In this document: one piece after another, positions 4,835-9,169 of the stretch
How positions within the stretch are numbered: the stretch's first letter is position 1
Layout of the letters: every line of letters begins with the position of its first letter
Assembly (NCBI GenBank): GCA_046715035.1
Contig: JBKJZR010000311.1
Location: forward strand, 1-9,169
Length of the DNA: 9,169 nucleotides
From: PALSA-1004 sp046715035
GTDB taxonomy: Bacteria > Pseudomonadota > Gammaproteobacteria > Burkholderiales > SG8-41
Reading direction: 5' to 3'
Notes under the pieces: generated by a model
The model's input: only the letters and a program-made list of their open reading frames with translations
Told to the model about the DNA's origin: nothing
Databases searched by the model: none
Program-made: the position numbers and the translations under genes

Positions 4835-5998
4835 TTGGAATTCGACGTTATCATCAACGGCGGCGGCGTGGTCGGCAGTGCGTTCGCACTCGCCCTGCGC
4901 GAGTCTGGGCTCAAAGCCGCGCTGATCGCAGCGCACCCGCCTGAGCCGCCGGATATGCGGTGGGACAGCCGGGTATACGCGCTGAGTCCAGGCAGTGCTG
5001 CTTTCCTTGACGCCTGTGGAGCGTGGACTCACCTCGCTGCGGAGCGCGTGACCCGCATCGAGGACATGCGCATATTTGGCGATGACGCTGCAGCGGAGCT
5101 CGGCTTCAGCGCTTACGAAGCAGGTCTGCATGAGCTCGCGCACGTCGTCGAGCACGGGCGACTGCAGAGCGCGTTATCGACCGCGCTGCAGGGGATGGAC
5201 GACGCGATCGCCGTATTCTCTCCCGCATCGTGCAGCGCGCTGACTATCAGCGATCACGGCGTTGCCCTCGAGCTGCAGGAGGGTCGATGTTTGCACGCCC
5301 GACTCATCGTCGGCGCCGATGGCGCGGAATCCTGGACGCGGGCGCAGGCGGGGATCGCCGTTACGCAGTATGTCTATCACCAGGCGGGGGTCGTCGCGAA
5401 CTTTCGCGCGGCCGAGCCTCATCGAGAGACCGCGTTCCAATGGTTTCGCCCCGACGGTGTGCTGGCGCTGTTGCCGCTGCCGGACAACCACGTGTCGATG
5501 GTATGGTCCACGGCCGAAGCGCATGCCGAGCGCCTGATGGATATGGCGCCGGGCGCACTCGCTGAAGAAGTCGCGGCCGCGAGCCGGGGTATGCTGGGTG
5601 CTCTGGATTCGATAACACCCGCCGCGAGGTTTCCGCTGCGCCTCCAGCGCGTGCGCAATCTGGTGCGGCCGCGCCTTGCCCTGATCGGTGACGCCGCCCA
5701 TAATGTGCACCCGCTCGCCGGGCAGGGCCTGAATCTGGGTTTGCGCGATGCGCGCGAGCTGGCCGACACGCTGGCAAAGCGCGCGCCGCATATCGATTGC
5801 GGCGATTATTACCTGCTGCGCCGTTACGAGCGCGCGCGCCGCGAAGACATACTGGCGATGCAGCTCACGACCGACGGATTGCAGAAATTGTTCAGCAGCG
5901 ATGACCGATGGCTGGGCCGCGCCCGCAATTTCGGACTGCGTATGACCGATCGCCAGTCGCGGCTGAAGAACCTTTTGGTGCAGCGCGCGGTCGGATAG
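4835..5998 (+). CDS. UbiH/UbiF/VisC/COQ6-family FAD-dependent hydroxylase (ubiquinone biosynthesis)
   Basis: A 387-residue flavoprotein monooxygenase of the family that hydroxylates the aromatic ring of ubiquinone precursors, using NAD(P)H and O2. The N-terminal dinucleotide-binding loop is VIINGGGVVGSAF (Gly9-Gly14). The second signature is GADGAESWTRA (160-170, the DG motif) and the third is GDAAHNVHPLAGQGLNLGLRD (285-305), which contacts the FAD. Length is normal for the family. The start codon is TTG, supported by a good Shine-Dalgarno and by an upstream stop in frame. Which ring carbon it acts on cannot be told from sequence alone; proteobacteria use several paralogues (UbiF, UbiH, UbiI, UbiL, UbiM), so no symbol is given. 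The dsbC gene follows after 35 nt on the same strand, a pairing I recall in other betaproteobacteria, and the two are probably co-transcribed. Confidence 0.92.
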   Translation: MEFDVIINGGGVVGSAFALALRESGLKAALIAAHPPEPPDMRWDSRVYALSPGSAAFLDACGAWTHLAAERVTRIEDMRIFGDDAAAELGFSAYEAGLHELAHVVEHGRLQSALSTALQGMDDAIAVFSPASCSALTISDHGVALELQEGRCLHARLIVGADGAESWTRAQAGIAVTQYVYHQAGVVANFRAAEPHRETAFQWFRPDGVLALLPLPDNHVSMVWSTAEAHAERLMDMAPGALAEEVAAASRGMLGALDSITPAARFPLRLQRVRNLVRPRLALIGDAAHNVHPLAGQGLNLGLRDARELADTLAKRAPHIDCGDYYLLRRYERARREDILAMQLTTDGLQKLFSSDDRWLGRARNFGLRMTDRQSRLKNLLVQRAVG

Positions 5999-6033
5999 GC
6001 TGCGCTTATCCTTTAAATCTGCTAAGGAACGTC

Positions 6034-6753
6034 ATGCGTACATTGCTGTTGGGGGCTGTTTCGATGCTGCTTGGCCTGGCTGGCGCGGGTGCGCTGGCGA
6101 GCGAGGCGTCCGTCAAGGCCGCGCTGCAAAAAAAATACCCGCAAATAACGGTCGAAAGCGTCACCAAGACACCCCTTCCCGGCATGTTCGAGGTGTATGC
6201 AAACGGCCAGCTGATCTATACGGATGAGAAGGTCGGCTACCTGTTCATCAATGGCAGCATGGTCGACGTCGAGAAAAAGACGAACCTCACCGAGGAGCGC
6301 ATGGCGCGCCTTACGGCGATCAGGTTCGACCAGTTGCCACTCGATCTGGCGTTCAAGAAAGTCAAAGGCAAAGGCACGCGCAAGCTCGCGGTCTTTGCGG
6401 ATCCCAATTGCGGTTTCTGCAAACGTTTCGAGCAAAGCATCGCTTCAGTCGACGACGCGACGATATATGTTTTTCTGTACCCGATCCTGTCGCCCGATTC
6501 GACGGAAAAATCCAAGGCGGTATGGTGCTCTAAAGATCGCGTCAAAGCCTGGGACGACCTGATGTTGAATGGCATCGCACCGTCGGCTTCCGGCAAGTGC
6601 ACCAACCCGATCGACAAAATCGTCGCCTTCGGCAAGCAAAAGAACGTTACCGGCACGCCGACGTTGTTTTTCGCCGACGGTCAGCGCGTCGCCGGCGCGA
6701 TACCGCTCGAGCAGATCGAGCAGCGCCTCGCCGCCGCCCAGCAAGCCAAGTAA
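6034..6753 (+). CDS. dsbC: DsbC, periplasmic thiol:disulfide isomerase
   Basis: A 239-residue precursor. Residues 1-22 are a Sec signal peptide ending ALA before Ser23. Residues 23-100 form the DsbC dimerisation domain (TKTPLPGMFEVYANGQLIYTD, then GYLFINGSMVDV). The thioredoxin fold follows, with active site CGFC at 126-129 in FADPNCGFCKRFE and the cis-proline loop TGTPT at 206-210. Cys165 and Cys189 match the structural disulfide of the family. The enzyme reshuffles wrong disulfides in exported proteins and is kept reduced by DsbD. The start at 6034 is chosen over an in-frame ATG at 5908 because AAGGA lies 5 nt upstream and the signal peptide begins here. The active site is CGFC instead of the CGYC of E. 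coli, a mild change. Confidence 0.96.
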   Translation: MRTLLLGAVSMLLGLAGAGALASEASVKAALQKKYPQITVESVTKTPLPGMFEVYANGQLIYTDEKVGYLFINGSMVDVEKKTNLTEERMARLTAIRFDQLPLDLAFKKVKGKGTRKLAVFADPNCGFCKRFEQSIASVDDATIYVFLYPILSPDSTEKSKAVWCSKDRVKAWDDLMLNGIAPSASGKCTNPIDKIVAFGKQKNVTGTPTLFFADGQRVAGAIPLEQIEQRLAAAQQAK

Positions 6754-6801
6754 CGCTGCCGTATCGCCCCGCGTTGCCGTATTCGCGCTGCAATCGGGAA
6801 C

Positions 6802-7509
6802 ATGAGCGCCGCTGCAACCGTGGAGTTGAGACCGGGGCCGGCGTGGACGCGTTTGCTGGTCGCGTGTGCACTGTCGTTGGCTTTGCATTGCGTGCTTCTG
6901 CTCAGCGTATCGGTGCAGCCTGGCGGGCCCCTTCCCGTCGCATCTCCGACCATTCATGCGCGCCTCGAACCGGCAGGAATAGAAACAATAGAAACGCCGG
7001 CTGAGGCCCCGGTCTATGCTGCGGAGCAACTCGCGCTTGTCGCCCCGCAGGAACCGGTCAATTCCCCGCCTCAGGATCAGCGGCCTGCTCCGCCTGAGCC
7101 GACGCCCGCGCCTGCCCTGACGGAACCCAAACCGGCACTCCCGCCGGTGGTTCCTCCGCCATCGGCAATCGAGCTGCCGATGAGCCGCGACCCGGCTTAT
7201 TACGCGCTGAAAGAACTCGACGTTCCCCCGAATCCGCTCAGTGAATTTCCCAAATACTATCCGCAGGCAGCAGCAGCCGAACGCCTGAGCGGCCGCGTGC
7301 GCATCCTCGTGCTCATCGACGAGTTCGGGGTCGTCAACGAAACGTCGGTTATCGAGGCGCACCCCACCGGTTATTTCGAGGATGTAACCCGCGCTGCAGT
7401 TACGCCGACACGTTTTTCACCGGGCATCCGAAACGGCCGTCCCGTCAAGAGCCGTGTCGTGCTGACGTTCGGGTATGCGTACGGCGAGACCGACGCGACC
7501 ATCCGCTGA
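6802..7509 (+). CDS. TonB-family energy transducer
   Basis: A 235-residue protein. A single membrane helix spans about residues 17-38 and carries Ser25 and His29, spaced as Ser16 and His20 of E. coli TonB, the residues needed to respond to ExbB/ExbD. A Pro-rich periplasmic spacer runs from about 65 to 122. The C-terminal domain (about 163-225) shows the TonB pattern: GRVRILVLIDEFGVV, then an AxxxxTRFSPGIRNGRPVKSRV segment, ending in an aromatic strand. TonB proteins couple the inner-membrane proton gradient to outer-membrane transport. No exbB or exbD gene or receptor is nearby, so the partner is unknown. The gene begins 48 nt after dsbC on the same strand and is probably the last gene of this operon. 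The ATG has only a weak Shine-Dalgarno (GGGAAC close to the start). Function as a full TonB rather than a TonB-domain protein of other use is inferred. Confidence 0.85.
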   Translation: MSAAATVELRPGPAWTRLLVACALSLALHCVLLLSVSVQPGGPLPVASPTIHARLEPAGIETIETPAEAPVYAAEQLALVAPQEPVNSPPQDQRPAPPEPTPAPALTEPKPALPPVVPPPSAIELPMSRDPAYYALKELDVPPNPLSEFPKYYPQAAAAERLSGRVRILVLIDEFGVVNETSVIEAHPTGYFEDVTRAAVTPTRFSPGIRNGRPVKSRVVLTFGYAYGETDATIR

Positions 7510-7534
7510 CTGGCCAAATGCAGAGCCGTAGGGA

Positions 7535-7591
7535 GCGCTTGCGCGCCAGACCAGTGTGCGCAATTATCACGTTGTGGTGCGCAAGCGCACC
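7535..7591. repeat. GC-rich palindromic structure in the convergent gap between tonB-like gene and mltA
   Basis: GCGCTTGCGC (7535-7544) and its exact reverse complement GCGCAAGCGC (7579-7588) can pair across 34 bases. The right copy is also a hairpin by itself: GGTGCGC-AA-GCGCACC (7576-7591, 7-bp perfect stem). GTTG at 7571-7574 and CAAC at 7595-7598 can extend it. There is no T-run on either side, so it is not a canonical rho-independent terminator, though its place between two converging genes suggests a transcription-stop role. Confidence 0.55.
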
Positions 7592-7634
7592 CTGCAACAC
7601 ACGGCGCGGCGAGCCCGCCATCCGCTGACTGCGC

Positions 7635-8894
7635 CTAATCGGCCAGCGGATAGTCTTTGGGCAGCAGCACCCACATTTTCGCCGTTTGACGCATGCGCCC
7701 CGCAAGCGCCGCCGCGTCCTCGCCGAAACCCCAGAAAAAATCGCCGCGCACGGCTCCGCGGATCGCGCCGCCGGTGTCCTGCGCGACCATCAGGCGATTG
7801 AGCGGCTGCGTGGAATTCGGCCAGGTCGTGGCGACAAACAAGGGTGCCCCCAACGGCACGAACCGCGCATCGACGGCAATGCTGCGGCGCGCCGTCAGCG
7901 GAACGCCCAGCGCACCCAGCGGTCCGGATAAATCGCCGGGCAGCTCACGGAAGAACACGTAGCTCGCATTGTGATTGAGCAGGTCGCGCAGCTTGTCAGG
8001 GTTTTTCCTCGCCCATTCCTTGATGCCCTGCATCGAGGCGCGCTCGAGCGGCAGGTCGCCGCGATCGACGAGCAGCCTGCCGATCGAGCGGTAAGGATGG
8101 CCATTCTGGTCCGCATAGCCGACCATCACGACTTCACCGCTGTCGAGTTTTACCCTGCCCGAGCCCTGGATCTGCAGGAAAAACAGCTCAACCGGGTCGT
8201 CGACCCAGACGATCTCCCTGGCGGCGAATGGCCCGGTGCTCTGTTCGATCTGCTCGCGGTTGTAATAAGGCACGACTTTTCTGCCTTCGAGCCGCCCGCG
8301 CAAGCGCATGTTCTTGAGCTCGGGAGCGAGCTCCGCGAGATCGATCACCAGCAGATCGTCGGGGACGGCATAGACCGGGTAACGGTACTTGGCGGTACGC
8401 TTGCGGCTCCCGCGCAACAGCGGCTCGTAATAACCCGTGACCATGCCCGTGTCGCTGCCGTCGGCGTTGATCACGCTATAAGGAGTGAAGGCTTTTTCCA
8501 GAAACTGGCGCGCTGTTGCCCGCGTCGGCGGCGGGAGTGCTGCCGCCGCAGTGCAAACGGGCAGCCATGCGGGCTGATTCCTGAGCGTGCTGCAACTGGT
8601 GAGAAACGCCTGCCACGCAAGTTGCAGGTCATCGTCGCGCCAGCCGGGGATTTCGTTCCATGCACTCGCCCGCAGCGCGCGTGCGCTGGGCGCCGGTTTA
8701 GCGGGCGATGGCCCGCTCGCGGGAGCGGCGGGTGCTGGGGATGCGGCCGGCGGCGATTCGGCTGCAGGGGGAGCGATGGTCGCTGGAGCAGATGAAGTGG
8801 CGGGTGGGATCGGCGCGGCAGGTTTGCCGGGCGCGAGCGTTTCGCAGGCGGCGAGCATGAGCAGCGCAGTCAGCGCAGCGCAGCGGCGTATCAT
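7635..8894 (-). CDS. mltA: MltA, membrane-bound lytic murein transglycosylase A (lipoprotein)
   Basis: A 419-residue protein that cleaves the MurNAc-GlcNAc bond of peptidoglycan with 1,6-anhydro product formation, acting at the outer membrane. Residues 1-16 are a lipoprotein signal with lipobox LAAC (Cys17). Residues 21-75 are an Ala/Pro-rich tether. The MltA barrel starts near GMVTGYYEPLLRGS (150-163) and includes LFFLQIQGSGRVKL (237-250). The C-terminal 3D domain has IAVDARFVPLGAPLF (339-353) and AQDTGGAIRG (371-380), where Asp373 aligns with the catalytic Asp of E. coli MltA. The frame opens at an ATG at 8936, but that extension precedes the signal peptide and overlaps a good -10 box and the start of the divergent small gene, so 8894 is chosen. 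The neighbour apaG reads in the same direction. Confidence 0.95.
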   Translation of the reverse strand: MIRRCAALTALLMLAACETLAPGKPAAPIPPATSSAPATIAPPAAESPPAASPAPAAPASGPSPAKPAPSARALRASAWNEIPGWRDDDLQLAWQAFLTSCSTLRNQPAWLPVCTAAAALPPPTRATARQFLEKAFTPYSVINADGSDTGMVTGYYEPLLRGSRKRTAKYRYPVYAVPDDLLVIDLAELAPELKNMRLRGRLEGRKVVPYYNREQIEQSTGPFAAREIVWVDDPVELFFLQIQGSGRVKLDSGEVVMVGYADQNGHPYRSIGRLLVDRGDLPLERASMQGIKEWARKNPDKLRDLLNHNASYVFFRELPGDLSGPLGALGVPLTARRSIAVDARFVPLGAPLFVATTWPNSTQPLNRLMVAQDTGGAIRGAVRGDFFWGFGEDAAALAGRMRQTAKMWVLLPKDYPLAD

Positions 8895-8919
8895 TGCGGC
8901 ATCCAACACGATGCGCGGC

Positions 8920-8925
8920 AGTATA
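8920..8925 (-). promoter_or_regulatory. Candidate -10 box for mltA
   Basis: TATACT on the minus strand (5 of 6 matches to consensus) would start transcription near 8913, about 20 nt before the chosen ATG. No clear -35 hexamer is seen at the right distance, so this is a partial site. Confidence 0.35.
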
Positions 8926-8939
8926 TACGGATTCAAACG

Positions 8940-9056
8940 ATGCTTTGGTTACTGCTGGAGGCCGCCGTGGCGCTCGCGATTGCGCTCTTCATCGTGTGGT
9001 GGACGTGGCCGCGCAAGCCCAAGCCGCGCGGGGACCGCGATACGCCGCCCAAGTGA
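8940..9056 (+). CDS. Small single-helix membrane protein of unknown function (38 residues)
   Basis: The ATG at 8940 opens MLWLLLEAAVALAIALFIVWW, a single hydrophobic helix of about 20 residues. It is followed by TWPRKPKPRGDRDTPPK, a basic, proline-rich cytoplasmic tail, and TGA at 9054-9056. The hydrophobic-then-positive layout suggests an inner-membrane protein with its C-terminus in the cytoplasm. It is transcribed away from mltA and converges on apaG, whose stop is 10 nt past its own. Only a weak Shine-Dalgarno (GGA) is seen. The composition is what a real small membrane protein would show and unlikely for random GC-rich DNA. I recall similar tiny proteins with an IVWWTWPRK-like stretch in betaproteobacteria but no function. 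Confidence 0.6.
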   Translation: MLWLLLEAAVALAIALFIVWWTWPRKPKPRGDRDTPPK

Positions 9057-9066
9057 TGCGACGTCT

Positions 9067-9169
9067 TCAGTGCAGGACGCGCGGCATCGACAGCGTGAAC
9101 TCGGGAATTTCCGCGTCGAATTGCAGTCCGTCTTCAGCCACCATCTGGTAGCTGCCGCGCATGGTGCCG
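9067..9169 (-). CDS. apaG: ApaG, C-terminal end (runs off the window)
   Basis: The last 33 residues, GTMRGSYQMVAEDG to a final SMPRVLH, match the C-terminus of ApaG/DUF525 proteins, an FN3-like fold. The PxFTLxxPxxLH ending and the GTMRGxYxM strand are family hallmarks. ApaG is linked to cobalt resistance and magnesium efflux phenotypes (CorD) in enterobacteria; its biochemical role is not settled. The gene begins beyond 9169 and reads towards mltA, with the small plus-strand gene between them. Confidence 0.93.
   Translation of the reverse strand, partial: GTMRGSYQMVAEDGLQFDAEIPEFTLSMPRVLH

Noticed and set aside
5174..5791. A 205-codon minus-strand open frame
   Set aside because: Antisense to the ubi-type hydroxylase gene; no motif, and the opposite strand has clear FAD signatures.
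5908..6033. Upstream in-frame ATG for dsbC inside the hydroxylase gene
   Set aside because: The signal peptide and a good Shine-Dalgarno both point to the ATG at 6034; the extension would be an overlap-frame product.
6754..6801. Two copies of TGCCGTAT in the dsbC-tonB-like gap
   Set aside because: Eight-base direct repeats in a short gap are weak evidence of any site; no dyad symmetry or promoter accompanies them.
6445..7362. A 305-codon minus-strand open frame
   Set aside because: Antisense to dsbC and the TonB-family gene; Arg-rich shadow composition without any recognised motif.
7971..8795. A 274-codon plus-strand open frame
   Set aside because: Antisense to mltA, with repetitive Arg/Gly-rich composition at the end and no ribosome binding site or domain.
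8895..8936. Upstream ATG as the start of mltA
   Set aside because: It would put 14 residues before the lipoprotein signal peptide and would overlap the -10 box and nearly the start of the divergent small gene.
1..9169. CRISPR arrays, rRNA genes, intact insertion sequences, riboswitches
   Set aside because: No regularly spaced repeats, rRNA signature stretches, transposase motifs with terminal repeats, or recognisable aptamer folds were seen on either strand.

Overview
The window is about 9.2 kb of GC-rich chromosomal DNA from what looks like a betaproteobacterium. This rests on the housekeeping genes: miaB, a UbiH/UbiF/COQ6-type hydroxylase followed by dsbC, mltA and apaG. It also rests on my memory that betaproteobacteria often keep a ubi-type hydroxylase, dsbC, a tRNA-Met and miaB close together. 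I cannot name the genus.

Layout, left to right. (1) 1-632, minus strand: the 5' end of miaB, with a small secreted protein of unknown function just upstream. (2) About 691-4483: a probable relic of an element integrated at a tRNA gene. It holds a rho-independent terminator (691-724), an 11-bp copy of the tRNA-Met 3' end (739-749), an intact SWIM zinc-finger/SNF2 helicase gene (806-3274), a decayed and internally deleted gene for a TOTE-type primase-helicase (3300-4070), and the N-terminal stub of a tyrosine integrase (4120-4314) starting beside a perfect 10-bp inverted repeat. A strong terminator and tRNA-Met(CAU) (4470-4546) follow. (3) 4557-4813: promoters in both directions between the tRNA and the next operon. 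(4) 4835-7509, plus strand: an apparent three-gene operon of a ubiquinone-type FAD hydroxylase (TTG start), the periplasmic disulfide isomerase dsbC, and a TonB-family protein. (5) 7510-7634: convergent intergenic gap with a strong GC-rich palindrome. (6) 7635-9169: mltA (lipoprotein lytic transglycosylase) and the 3' end of apaG on the minus strand, with a 38-residue single-helix membrane protein gene between them on the plus strand.

The main finding is region 2. Read on the minus strand, 4070-3300 encodes the first part of an archaeo-eukaryotic primase (zinc-ribbon cysteines, a VDFD motif and an SGKGAH motif) joined directly to the C-terminal end of a superfamily 2 helicase. The gene carries two frameshifts and a Trp-to-TAG stop, but its original stop codon survives 25 nt before the SNF2 gene. 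The SNF2/SWIM gene therefore once sat directly downstream of a TOTE-like primase-helicase on an integrase-bearing element, and it is the only long gene of that element still intact. The tRNA/att repeat, the integrase stub and the direction of the genes all fit one model: an element inserted between tRNA-Met and the miaB operon and then eroded.
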